Assembly (NCBI GenBank): GCA_027659245.1
Contig: JAQDPW010000018.1
Location: forward strand, 14,518-40,749
Source of the DNA: Streptococcaceae bacterium AM104-57
GTDB taxonomy: Bacteria > Bacillota > Bacilli > Lactobacillales > Streptococcaceae
Direction: 5' to 3'
DNA: 26,232 bases
Part shown: positions 5,704 through 13,392 of the stretch, piece after piece
How the letters are laid out: each line of letters begins with the position of its first letter
Numbering within the stretch: position 1 is the stretch's first letter
Notes under the pieces: model-generated
Told to the model about the DNA's origin: nothing
Databases searched by the model: none
Seen by the model: only the letters and a program-made list of their open reading frames with translations
Made by a program: the position numbers and the translations under genes

Positions 5704-7131
5704 ATGGGAATCTTTGACTATTTGAAAAAGACGGAAACTGCAGAGGCAACTGAAATAACTGAAGCACAGAATGAAATAGATGAATTTAAAAACAATGCAT
5801 GTGTGGGAGTTTTGGACTTTCTCCTTATGAAGGAAACGAATCAATTATTGATCGTTGGGAGTTTAGAAGGGACTCTCAAGGTTGGCGAACAGTTGCAGTT
5901 TTGCAATCCCGACCAAGGAATGGGGGCTCTTGGTACTGTAGAGGTTAAAAAACTTAGCAGTCAAAAAAAAGATGCCGATAGTCTTACTGATGAAGTTCTC
6001 GCACATCTAGTGGTTGATATGGACCCTTCCTTGACTAAACTTAAAAAGGGAAGTGTGCTTTTTAGTCCAGGTGTTGAGGAAGAACAAAAATTATCTAGCT
6101 ATTCAGATGCTCTTTATCGTGCTTTTGTAGCCATCCAAGAGGGTCAATTGACTAATGAAGACTATTTGGCAGCTAGCCTTGATGACAGTGTAGAGATTTT
6201 ACGTCTCTTTTTATGGAAATGCCGTCAAAATCAGGAAGCTGAAAGCGAAGAAAGCTATCAAGCCAACACTCGCAAGTTGGAACGTCTAGCGGAAATCGTC
6301 AAAGACAAGTTGTTAGCAGCAGATTCGGTTTATGCAGTTTATTCGGAAAAAACGGGCGAACCTTACCTTTTCTCCACGACCTATGACAGGGGCGAAGAAG
6401 GATATCTCTGTACGGATCCCATGATTATGCTTTTGACCCCATCTTGGTATCGCCAATTTCAGGAAACCATCGATAGTCGACCAAACTCAGTTGTAAAACT
6501 GATTGAAAATACGGAAGATAAAAAAGGGATTGAGAATTTCCTTGGGACAGCCTTTTACTTAAATGGTGCCTTGGGAGCAATCTTTAATTCCAAGGAAGTT
6601 AGTATCAGTGCCTCAGCCTTGGTTCAAAAACCAGATTTTTCTGATTTGCCAGAAATACAAGTGCCTGTCATGAATCCTGACCTGGTAAGATGGATGCTCC
6701 TTATGGGACAGATGGATCAACCGACTACAGAAGAGCAAGAACTAGTTTATGGGCTTTACTACAAGTTCTTCTCTATGGCTATGCCTAAGGCAAAATTCTT
6801 GCTTCCATTAGATGCAGCATCAGGATTCCCAGAGGATAATTCAGAAGGAAATTCCTTTGTTTTGGAAAAAGACGCTAACTTTAATATATCCGTTAGAGAA
6901 GGAAAAGATGGACGAAATTCCGTCCCAGTCTTTACCGATTGGAAACGCCTGCGAATGGTCTTTGACGAAAAATGGAATGGCATGATTGAAGAAGCTGGAG
7001 GCATGATTGAAGGCTTTGACTATGCCATAAACCCAACGGAATACTATGAAGCTGGTGCTTATGTTAGTCTAACAGCTTTTAAAGAAATGCAAGAGCTCAG
7101 TGACAAGCAAAGAGGAAGAGCTCAAGATTAG
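5704..7131 (+). CDS. EF-Tu-domain-2-like plus SseB-like domain protein, function unknown
   Basis: I know no function for this 475-residue, apparently cytosolic protein. Residues about 33-121 read like the second beta-barrel of translation GTPases: IVGSLEGTLKVGEQLQF, a GTVEVKKL strand, then a KLKKGSVLFSP strand resembling the iERGmVLa end of EF-Tu domain 2. No G domain (no P-loop or NKxD) is present. A helical linker (about 130-200) follows. Two segments resemble SseB-like domains: about 203-300 (VYAVYSEKTGEPYLFST ... GAIFNSKEVSI) and about 340-455 (KAKFLLPLD ... VPVFTDWKRL ... AINPTEYY). No signal peptide or membrane helix is visible. It begins with ATG after GAGGAAAAG and has its own promoter. 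It sits between the bacteriocin-like pair and ksgA, and could be read into ksgA because no terminator separates them. Confidence 0.75.
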   Translation: MGIFDYLKKTETAEATEITEAQNEIDEFKNNACVGVLDFLLMKETNQLLIVGSLEGTLKVGEQLQFCNPDQGMGALGTVEVKKLSSQKKDADSLTDEVLAHLVVDMDPSLTKLKKGSVLFSPGVEEEQKLSSYSDALYRAFVAIQEGQLTNEDYLAASLDDSVEILRLFLWKCRQNQEAESEESYQANTRKLERLAEIVKDKLLAADSVYAVYSEKTGEPYLFSTTYDRGEEGYLCTDPMIMLLTPSWYRQFQETIDSRPNSVVKLIENTEDKKGIENFLGTAFYLNGALGAIFNSKEVSISASALVQKPDFSDLPEIQVPVMNPDLVRWMLLMGQMDQPTTEEQELVYGLYYKFFSMAMPKAKFLLPLDAASGFPEDNSEGNSFVLEKDANFNISVREGKDGRNSVPVFTDWKRLRMVFDEKWNGMIEEAGGMIEGFDYAINPTEYYEAGAYVSLTAFKEMQELSDKQRGRAQD

Positions 7132-7161
7132 AAAGTTCTTTAATATTAGAAAAGAGAATAA

Positions 7162-8034
7162 ATGAGAATTGCAGATTATAGCGTGACCAAGGCAGTACTG
7201 GAGCGTCACGGTTTTACCTTTAAAAAATCCTTCGGGCAAAATTTCTTGACCGATACCAATATCCTTCAAAAAATCGTGGATACGGCTGAAGTTGATGATC
7301 AGGTCAATGTCATTGAGATTGGGCCAGGGATTGGTGCCTTGACTGAGTTTTTGGCTGAGCGTGCAGCTGAAGTCATGGCCTTTGAGATTGACCACCGTTT
7401 GGTACCAATCCTAGCGGATACCTTGCGTGATTTTGACAATGTGACCGTAGTCAACGAGGATATTCTCAAGGTTGATTTGGCGCAGCATATCCAGAATTTC
7501 AAAAATCCTGATTTACCAATCAAGGTAGTAGCAAACTTGCCTTACTATATCACAACCCCTATTCTCATGCACTTAATCGAGAGTGGCATTCCTTTTAGTG
7601 AGTTTGTGGTTATGATGCAAAAAGAAGTGGCGGATCGTATCTCTGCTCAACCAAATACCAAGGCTTATGGTAGCTTGTCCATTGCAGTTCAGTATTACAT
7701 GACAGCTAAGGTTGCCTTTATCGTGCCTCGTACGGTCTTTGTGCCAGCGCCAAACGTAGATTCAGCTATCCTAAAAATGGTGCGCCGTCCAGAACCTGCG
7801 GTAGCAGTAAAAGATGAGAACTTCTTCTTTAAAGTTTCCAAGGCTAGTTTCACCCATCGCCGCAAGACCTTGTGGAACAACTTGACAGGTTACTTTGGGA
7901 AGTCTGAAGAAGTCAAGGATAAATTGACCAAGGCTTTGGACCAAGCAGGCTTGTCACCATCTGTACGTGGTGAAGCTCTCAGCTTGGCAGAATTTGCTAG
8001 TCTAGCAGATTCGCTTAAAGGACAAGGACTCTAA
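7162..8034 (+). CDS. ksgA: 16S rRNA dimethyladenosine transferase KsgA/RsmA
   Basis: This 290-residue SAM-dependent enzyme dimethylates two adjacent adenosines near the 3' end of 16S rRNA, a late small-subunit maturation step; its loss gives kasugamycin resistance. Visible motifs are the N-terminal SFGQNFL (residues 23-29), SAM motif [11 protein letters not shown] (52-61), the acidic end of strand 2 (FEID, 74-77) and the catalytic NLPY (125-128). The length is typical. The ATG has only a moderate site (AAAGAG). It is followed after 1 nt by rsgA, another 30S maturation factor, so the two are probably co-expressed. Confidence 0.97.
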   Translation: MRIADYSVTKAVLERHGFTFKKSFGQNFLTDTNILQKIVDTAEVDDQVNVIEIGPGIGALTEFLAERAAEVMAFEIDHRLVPILADTLRDFDNVTVVNEDILKVDLAQHIQNFKNPDLPIKVVANLPYYITTPILMHLIESGIPFSEFVVMMQKEVADRISAQPNTKAYGSLSIAVQYYMTAKVAFIVPRTVFVPAPNVDSAILKMVRRPEPAVAVKDENFFFKVSKASFTHRRKTLWNNLTGYFGKSEEVKDKLTKALDQAGLSPSVRGEALSLAEFASLADSLKGQGL

Positions 8035-8035
8035 G

Positions 8036-8914
8036 ATGCGGGGACAAATCATTAAAGCCTTGGCGGGTTTCTACTATGTGGAGAGTGATGGCAAGGTTTA
8101 TCAAACACGCGCGCGTGGGAATTTTCGTAAAAAAGGCCATACACCCTATGTTGGAGATTGGGTAGATTTTTCTGCAGAGGAGAACTCAGAAGGCTATATA
8201 TTGGAAATTCATGAACGAAAAAATAGTCTGGTTCGTCCCCCCATTGTCAATATTGACCAAGCTGTTGTCATTATGTCCGTTAAAGAACCTGACTTTAATA
8301 GCAATTTGCTGGATCGCTTCTTGGTTCTCTTAGAACATAAGGGAATTCATCCCATCGTTTATATTTCTAAAATGGATCTCTTGTCAGAACGAGGAGAACT
8401 GGATTTTTACCAGCAGACCTATCGTGCTATTGGTTACGACTTTGTGACGAGTAAAGAGGAACTTTTGCCCTTGTTGACGGACAAAGTGACAGTCTTTATG
8501 GGGCAAACAGGTGTTGGTAAGTCAACCCTTCTTAATAAAATCGCACCTGACCTCAATCTCGAAACAGGAGAAATCTCAGACAGTCTGGGTCGTGGTCGCC
8601 ATACTACTCGAGCTGTTAGTTTTTACAATCTTAATGGTGGGAAAATCGCAGACACACCAGGTTTTTCATCGCTAGATTATGAAGTATCAAAAGCAGAAGA
8701 TCTCAATCAAGCTTTCCCAGAGATTGCCTCTGTTAGCCGAGACTGTAAGTTCCGTACTTGCACTCATACTCATGAGCCTTCCTGCGCGGTCAAGCCTGCA
8801 GTTGAAGAGGGTGTTATTGCTACTTTCCGTTTTGACAACTATCTGCAATTTCTAAGCGAGATTGAAAATCGCAGAGAAACCTATAAAAAAGTCAGCAAAA
8901 AAATACCAAAATAA
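8036..8914 (+). CDS. rsgA: Ribosome small-subunit GTPase RsgA
   Basis: This 292-residue circularly permuted GTPase assists 30S maturation. Domains in order are an N-terminal OB fold (about 1-70), then the permuted G domain with G4 (SKMD, 111-114) before G1 (GQTGVGKS, 156-163) and G3 (DTPG, 206-209), then a zinc module with C237, C242, H244/H246 and C250. This order is diagnostic of the RsgA/YjeQ family. The start codon lies 1 nt after the ksgA stop, with the AAGGA site inside the ksgA end. Its last codons run up to the rpe ribosome binding site. Confidence 0.97.
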   Translation: MRGQIIKALAGFYYVESDGKVYQTRARGNFRKKGHTPYVGDWVDFSAEENSEGYILEIHERKNSLVRPPIVNIDQAVVIMSVKEPDFNSNLLDRFLVLLEHKGIHPIVYISKMDLLSERGELDFYQQTYRAIGYDFVTSKEELLPLLTDKVTVFMGQTGVGKSTLLNKIAPDLNLETGEISDSLGRGRHTTRAVSFYNLNGGKIADTPGFSSLDYEVSKAEDLNQAFPEIASVSRDCKFRTCTHTHEPSCAVKPAVEEGVIATFRFDNYLQFLSEIENRRETYKKVSKKIPK

Positions 8915-8924
8915 GGAGAAACCT

Positions 8925-9581
8925 ATGTCTCAATACAAGATTGCTCCGTCAATTCTGGCAGCAGATTATGCCAACTTTGAACGTGAAATCAAACGCCTAG
9001 AAGCAACTGGGGCAGAATACGCCCATATCGATATCATGGATGGTCACTTTGTGCCACAAATCAGCTTTGGCGCAGGTGTGGTCGAAAGTCTTCGTCCTCA
9101 TAGTAAGATGGTCTTTGACTGTCACTTGATGGTCTCTAATCCTGAACATCATTTAGAAGACTTTGCGCGTGCAGGGGCAGATATCATCAGCATTCACGTA
9201 GAGGCAACACCCCATATCCATGGCGCTCTCCAAAAGATTCGTTCACTAGGGGTCAAGCCTTCAGTTGTCATTAATCCTGGAACGCCCGTTGAGGCTATCA
9301 GGCACGTTCTTCACTTAGTTGATCAAGTTTTGGTCATGACGGTTAACCCTGGTTTTGGTGGTCAAGCCTTTCTACCTGAAACCATGGATAAGATTCGTGA
9401 GTTAGTTGCCCTTCGTGAAGAAAAAGGACTGAACTTTGAGATTGAAGTGGATGGCGGGATTGATGATAAAACGATTGCTCAAGCTAAGGAAGCTGGTGCA
9501 ACAGTTTTTGTAGCAGGGTCTTATGTCTTTAAGGGAGATGTCAATGAACGAGTGCAAGCTCTCAGAAAAGAACTGGACTAA
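8925..9581 (+). CDS. rpe: Ribulose-phosphate 3-epimerase
   Basis: This 218-residue TIM-barrel enzyme interconverts ribulose 5-phosphate and xylulose 5-phosphate in the pentose phosphate pathway. It begins SQYKIAPSILAAD; the metal ligands H34 and D36 (HIDIMDGHF), H67 (DCHLMV) and D176 (EVDGGID) are all present, as is the phosphate-binding NPGFGGQ (141-147). The frame is open 21 codons further upstream inside rsgA, but I chose the ATG at 8925 because AAGGAG lies correctly before it and the protein then starts at the family's usual place. Its 3' end overlaps thiN by 38 nt. Confidence 0.96.
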   Translation: MSQYKIAPSILAADYANFEREIKRLEATGAEYAHIDIMDGHFVPQISFGAGVVESLRPHSKMVFDCHLMVSNPEHHLEDFARAGADIISIHVEATPHIHGALQKIRSLGVKPSVVINPGTPVEAIRHVLHLVDQVLVMTVNPGFGGQAFLPETMDKIRELVALREEKGLNFEIEVDGGIDDKTIAQAKEAGATVFVAGSYVFKGDVNERVQALRKELD

Positions 9582-10206
9582 AGTTGCAGTTTTTGCTGGC
9601 GGAGATCGTGGACATTACCGGACAGATTTTGATTGCTTTGTCGGTGTGGATCGAGGCTCACTTTGGGTATTGGAGGAAAAACTTCCTCTTGATCTAGCCG
9701 TTGGGGATTTTGATTCTGTGACTGTAGAAGAAGGTCAGTTGATTCAAAAACGTGCGCGACACTTTGTCCAAGCCCAGCCAGAAAAAGATGATACCGATCT
9801 GGAACTAGCACTGTTAACGATTTTAAAAAAAAATCCTCAAGCTCAGGTGACCATTTTCGGTGCTTTGGGTGGCCGTATTGACCATATGTTGGCCAATGTC
9901 TTTCTGCCTAGCAATCCTAAGTTGGCGCCCTATATGCGTCAAATAGAGATTGAGGATGGGCAAAACTTGATTAGCTACTGCCCAGAAGGTACCAGTCGGT
10001 TGGAATCGCGTTCGGACTATGATTATCTGGCCTTTATGCCGGTTCGGGATAGTCAGTTGACCATTATCGGTGCCAAGTATGAACTGACAGAGGAGAATTT
10101 TTTCTTTAAGAAAGTTTACGCTTCTAACGAATATATAGATAGGGAAGTTTCAGTGACTTGCCCAGATGGCTATGTGGTTGTACTTCATAGCAAGGACAGG
10201 AGGTAG
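9544..10206 (+). CDS. thiN: Thiamine pyrophosphokinase
   Basis: This enzyme of about 220 residues makes thiamine diphosphate from thiamine and ATP. Family landmarks are FAGGDRG near the N-terminus, GVDRGS, AVGDFDSV, EKDDTDLELAL and GALGGRIDHMLAN, followed by the C-terminal beta-rich thiamine-binding part. Several start codons are possible (9523, 9538, 9544); I chose 9544 because AGGGAG at 9532-9537 is spaced best. The start is embedded in the end of rpe, so translation is coupled. It runs directly into rmuC with 1 nt between the genes. The precise start is less certain than the identity. Confidence 0.92.
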   Translation: MNECKLSEKNWTKVAVFAGGDRGHYRTDFDCFVGVDRGSLWVLEEKLPLDLAVGDFDSVTVEEGQLIQKRARHFVQAQPEKDDTDLELALLTILKKNPQAQVTIFGALGGRIDHMLANVFLPSNPKLAPYMRQIEIEDGQNLISYCPEGTSRLESRSDYDYLAFMPVRDSQLTIIGAKYELTEENFFFKKVYASNEYIDREVSVTCPDGYVVVLHSKDRR

Positions 10207-10207
10207 G

Positions 10208-11464
10208 ATGGAAAGTTTACTTATTGTACTATTACTTGCTAACCTAGCCGGCCTCTTTCTCATTTGGCAAAGGCAGGACAAGCAGGAGAAATATCTGACC
10301 AAGAGTTTAGAAAACCAGGCAGATCATTTGTCAGACCAGTTAGATTATCGCTTTGAACAAGCCAGACAAGCTAGCCAGCTAGATCAAAAGGACTTAGAAG
10401 TGACTGTTAGCGACCGTTTGCAGGAGGTGCGAATCGAATTGCACCAAGGTTTGACTCAGGTTCGACAAGAGATGAATGAAAACCTTCTCCAAACCAGAGA
10501 TAAGACCGACCAACGACTACAGGCCTTGCAGGAGTCAAATGAGCAACGTTTAGAGCAGATGCGCCAAACGGTTGAGGAAAAGCTAGAAAAGACCTTGCAG
10601 ACACGCTTGCAGGCCTCTTTTGAGACAGTTTCCAAGCAACTGGAATCTGTCAATCGTGGCCTTGGAGAAATGCAGACGGTTGCCCGTGATGTCGGCGCTC
10701 TTAATAAGGTCTTATCTGGTACAAAAACTCGAGGAATTCTAGGAGAATTACAACTGGGGCAGATTATCGAAGATATCATGACACCTGCTCAGTATGAACG
10801 AGAATTTGCAACTGTTGAAAACTCGAGTGAACGTGTGGAATACGCTATTAAGTTGCCTGGGCAAGGAGACCAAGAATATGTTTACCTACCGATTGACTCC
10901 AAGTTTCCGCTGGCGGATTATTACCGCTTAGAAGAGGCTTATGAAGCAGGTGACAAGGACGAGATTGAGCGCTGTCGTAAGTCTCTCCTAGCAAGTGTTA
11001 AACGTTTTGCTAAAGATATCAAGAGCAAGTATCTGGCACCGCCACGGACAACCAATTTTGGAGTCTTGTTTGTTCCGACAGAAGGACTCTATTCGGAAAT
11101 TGTTCGAAATCCGATTTTCTTTGATGATTTGAGACGGGAGGAGCAAATTATCGTTGCAGGTCCAAGTACCTTGTCAGCCCTCCTAAACTCCCTATCGGTT
11201 GGTTTCAAGACCCTTAATATCCAAAAGAGTGCGGACCATATCAGTAAAACCCTTGCTAGTGTCAAAACCGAATTTGGCAAGTTTGGTGGGATTCTGGTCA
11301 AGGCACAAAAACATCTGCAACATGCCTCTGGCAATATTGATGATTTATTAAACCGTCGTACTACAGCTATCGAGCGAACGCTTCGTCACATTGAGTTATC
11401 AGAAGGTGAGCCTGCGCTTGATTTGCTCCAATTCCAAGAAGATGAGGAAGAATATGAAGATTAG
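10208..11464 (+). CDS. rmuC: RmuC-family DNA recombination protein
   Basis: This 418-residue protein is anchored by an N-terminal hydrophobic segment (residues 1-20, ESLLIVLLLANLAGLFLIW). A long coiled coil (about 25-160, rich in Q, E, R and L) follows, then the RmuC nuclease-like domain with RGILGELQLGQIIED, YLPIDSKFPL and the GVLFVPTEGLYSEI stretch. RmuC proteins are thought to limit inversions at short inverted repeats through a PD-(D/E)XK-type fold; that role comes from other bacteria. I chose the start at 10208 because AGGAGG at 10198-10203 precedes it and the protein then begins with the membrane anchor. It overlaps yhaM by 11 nt. Confidence 0.92.
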   Translation: MESLLIVLLLANLAGLFLIWQRQDKQEKYLTKSLENQADHLSDQLDYRFEQARQASQLDQKDLEVTVSDRLQEVRIELHQGLTQVRQEMNENLLQTRDKTDQRLQALQESNEQRLEQMRQTVEEKLEKTLQTRLQASFETVSKQLESVNRGLGEMQTVARDVGALNKVLSGTKTRGILGELQLGQIIEDIMTPAQYEREFATVENSSERVEYAIKLPGQGDQEYVYLPIDSKFPLADYYRLEEAYEAGDKDEIERCRKSLLASVKRFAKDIKSKYLAPPRTTNFGVLFVPTEGLYSEIVRNPIFFDDLRREEQIIVAGPSTLSALLNSLSVGFKTLNIQKSADHISKTLASVKTEFGKFGGILVKAQKHLQHASGNIDDLLNRRTTAIERTLRHIELSEGEPALDLLQFQEDEEEYED

Positions 11465-12395
11465 TCACATGAAGAAAGATGAGCATTTTGAAGGTTTTTA
11501 CCTAATCAAGTCAGCTGACCTGAGACAGACACGTGCTGGGAAAAACTACCTAGCCTTCACCTTCCAAGATGATAGTGGAGAAATCGAAGGCAAACTTTGG
11601 GATGCTCAACCCCACAATGTTGAAACCTTTACAGCAGGGAAAGTAGTCCACATGCAGGGACGCCGAGAAGTTTATAATAACACCCCTCAGGTCAATCAAA
11701 TTACCCTTCGGCTGCCTCAACCCGGTGAACCCAATGATCCAGCTGATTTTAAGGTTAAATCTCCAGTAGATGCCAAAGAGATTCGTGAGTATATGTCACA
11801 GATGATTTTCAAAATTGAAAATCCTATCTGGCAACGTATCGTCAGAAGTCTTTATGCCAAGTACGACAAGCAGTTTTATTCCTACCCGGCCGCCAAAACC
11901 AACCACCATGCCTTTGAAACAGGCCTGGCCTACCATACAGCAACCATGGTACGCTTGGCGGATGCAATTGGAGACGTTTATCCTCAGCTCAATAAAAGTT
12001 TACTTTATGCAGGAATCATGCTCCATGATCTAGCCAAGGTCATCGAGTTGACAGGTCCTGACCAAACTGAGTACACAGTAAGAGGAAATCTCTTGGGACA
12101 TATTGCTTTGATTGACAGTGAAATCACAAAAGCAGTTATGGAACTTGGAATCGATGATACCAAAGAAGAGGTTGTCCTTCTTCGTCATGTCATTCTCAGT
12201 CACCATGGTCTCCTTGAGTACGGAAGCCCAGTCCGTCCTCGTGTGATGGAAGCTGAAATTATTCACATGATTGACAATCTGGACGCAAGTATGATGATGA
12301 TGTCAACGGCTCTCGCTCTTGTTGATGAGGGAGAAATGACCAATAAGGTCTTTGCTATGGACAATCGTTCCTTTTATAAGCCAAAATTAGACTAG
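11454..12395 (+). CDS. yhaM: 3'-5' exoribonuclease YhaM (Cbf1-type)
   Basis: This 313-residue exonuclease combines an N-terminal OB-fold nucleic-acid-binding domain (about residues 12-90) with an HD metal-dependent domain (about 150-285). The HD motif is seen as HHAFETGLAYHT (150-161), LHDLAK with H191/D192, and ILSHHG further on. YhaM trims RNA 3' ends by a few nucleotides and also acts on DNA; in streptococci it is abundant in mRNA 3'-end processing. The ATG at 11454 is preferred over one 63 nt upstream because GAGGAAG precedes it and the protein then starts MKISHMKKDE as in relatives. It ends the ksgA-to-yhaM gene run. Confidence 0.93.
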   Translation: MKISHMKKDEHFEGFYLIKSADLRQTRAGKNYLAFTFQDDSGEIEGKLWDAQPHNVETFTAGKVVHMQGRREVYNNTPQVNQITLRLPQPGEPNDPADFKVKSPVDAKEIREYMSQMIFKIENPIWQRIVRSLYAKYDKQFYSYPAAKTNHHAFETGLAYHTATMVRLADAIGDVYPQLNKSLLYAGIMLHDLAKVIELTGPDQTEYTVRGNLLGHIALIDSEITKAVMELGIDDTKEEVVLLRHVILSHHGLLEYGSPVRPRVMEAEIIHMIDNLDASMMMMSTALALVDEGEMTNKVFAMDNRSFYKPKLD

Positions 12396-12400
12396 AAACT

Positions 12401-12441
12401 AAAAAAATGAGCTTTATTTAGGTAATAAAGTTCGTTTTTTT
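12401..12441 (+). terminator. Terminator after yhaM
   Basis: A stem formed by AAAAAA-TGAGCTTTATT and AATAAAGTTCG-TTTTTTT (7-bp core CTTTATT/AATAAAG, loop TAGGT) ends in seven T. The T side also contains GTTCG, which read on the minus strand gives a sequence close to a PurBox. Confidence 0.8.
12427..12439 (-). promoter_or_regulatory. Possible PurBox upstream of purR
   Basis: On the minus strand this reads AAAAACGAACTTT, one mismatch from the lactococcal PurBox consensus AWWWCCGAACWWT as I remember it. It lies about 28-40 bp before the predicted purR start. The AT-rich flanks come from the terminator stem, so the match may be accidental. Confidence 0.3.
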
Positions 12442-12451
12442 AACTCTAGTG

Positions 12452-12460
12452 TGATATAAT
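12452..12460 (+). promoter_or_regulatory. Extended -10 promoter of purR
   Basis: TGATATAAT is a perfect extended -10. Transcription would start near 12467, about 32 nt before the purR ATG. Confidence 0.75.
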
Positions 12461-12498
12461 GAGAAAAAGACTAAATAAAAAAGAATGGTAAATGCATA

Positions 12499-13326
12499 AT
12501 GAAATTAAGAAGAAGTGATCGGATGGTTGTTATTTCCAATTACTTGATCAACAATCCATACAAATTAACCAGTCTCAACACCTTTGCAGAAAAGTATGAA
12601 TCTGCCAAGTCTTCTATTTCAGAAGATATCGTCATCATCAAACGTGCTTTTGAAGAGATCGAAATTGGTCATATCCAAACAGTGACAGGTGCAGGTGGAG
12701 GAGTTATTTTTACACCATCTATTTCTACCCAAGATTCTAAAGCTATTATTGATGAGTTGCGTGAAAAGCTCTCAGAAAGCGACCGTATCCTTCCAGGTGG
12801 CTACATTTATTTATCTGACCTATTGAGTACTCCAGCTATTTTGAAAAACATCGGTCGCATTATTGCTAAGAGCTTTATGGATCAGAAGATTGATGCCGTT
12901 ATGACTGTTGCGACCAAAGGGGTTCCGCTCGCAAATGCAGTTGCCAATGTCCTCAACGTTCCATTTGTCATTGTGCGTCGTGACTTGAAAATTACCGAAG
13001 GTTCAACGGTCAGCGTCAACTATGTTTCAGGTTCCAGTGGTGACCGCATTGAGAAAATGTTCCTTTCAAAACGCAGTCTCAAGGCAGGCAGTCGTGTCTT
13101 GATTGTGGATGACTTCTTGAAAGGCGGCGGAACTGTCAACGGGATGATTAGTCTCTTGCGTGAATTCGATTCTGAACTAGCTGGTGTCGCAGTCTTTGCA
13201 GACAATGCCCAAGAAGAACGTGAAAAGCAGTTTGATTACAAGTCACTCTTGAAGGTTACCAATATTGATGTTAAGAACCAATCCATCGATGTTGAGATTG
13301 GCAATATCTTTGACGAAGACAAATAA
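12499..13326 (+). CDS. purR: Purine operon regulator PurR (PRPP-responsive)
   Basis: This 275-residue regulator has an N-terminal winged-helix DNA-binding domain (about 1-75) and a type-I phosphoribosyltransferase-like effector domain with a PRPP motif (VLIVDDFLKGGGT, 200-212). In lactococci and streptococci PurR acts on PurBox sites of purine genes in response to PRPP. Length and sequence match streptococcal PurR closely. No Shine-Dalgarno is visible before the ATG. A four-codon ORF at 12485 stops in TAATG, overlapping the purR start by one base, which may allow coupled initiation. It is a single-gene unit with its own promoter and a possible PurBox. Confidence 0.95.
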   Translation: MKLRRSDRMVVISNYLINNPYKLTSLNTFAEKYESAKSSISEDIVIIKRAFEEIEIGHIQTVTGAGGGVIFTPSISTQDSKAIIDELREKLSESDRILPGGYIYLSDLLSTPAILKNIGRIIAKSFMDQKIDAVMTVATKGVPLANAVANVLNVPFVIVRRDLKITEGSTVSVNYVSGSSGDRIEKMFLSKRSLKAGSRVLIVDDFLKGGGTVNGMISLLREFDSELAGVAVFADNAQEEREKQFDYKSLLKVTNIDVKNQSIDVEIGNIFDEDK

Positions 13327-13337
13327 GAGATAGAACT

Positions 13338-13369
13338 AAAGGTTGGAACGATTGTCCCAGCCTTTCTTT
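13338..13369 (+). terminator. Possible terminator after purR
   Basis: A 9-bp stem AAAGGTTGG/CCAGCCTTT with one wobble pair has a 10-nt loop and is followed only by CTTTG, so the T-tract is weak. Read-through into lysA is plausible, since no clear promoter is visible before lysA. Confidence 0.45.
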
Positions 13370-13392
13370 GCAAACAGAATAGAAGGATGCTT

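Noticed and set aside
10407..10779. Minus-strand open frames inside rmuC
   Set aside because: They lie opposite the repetitive coiled-coil coding sequence, are Ser/Cys/Arg-rich and have no start signals. They are shadows of the real gene.
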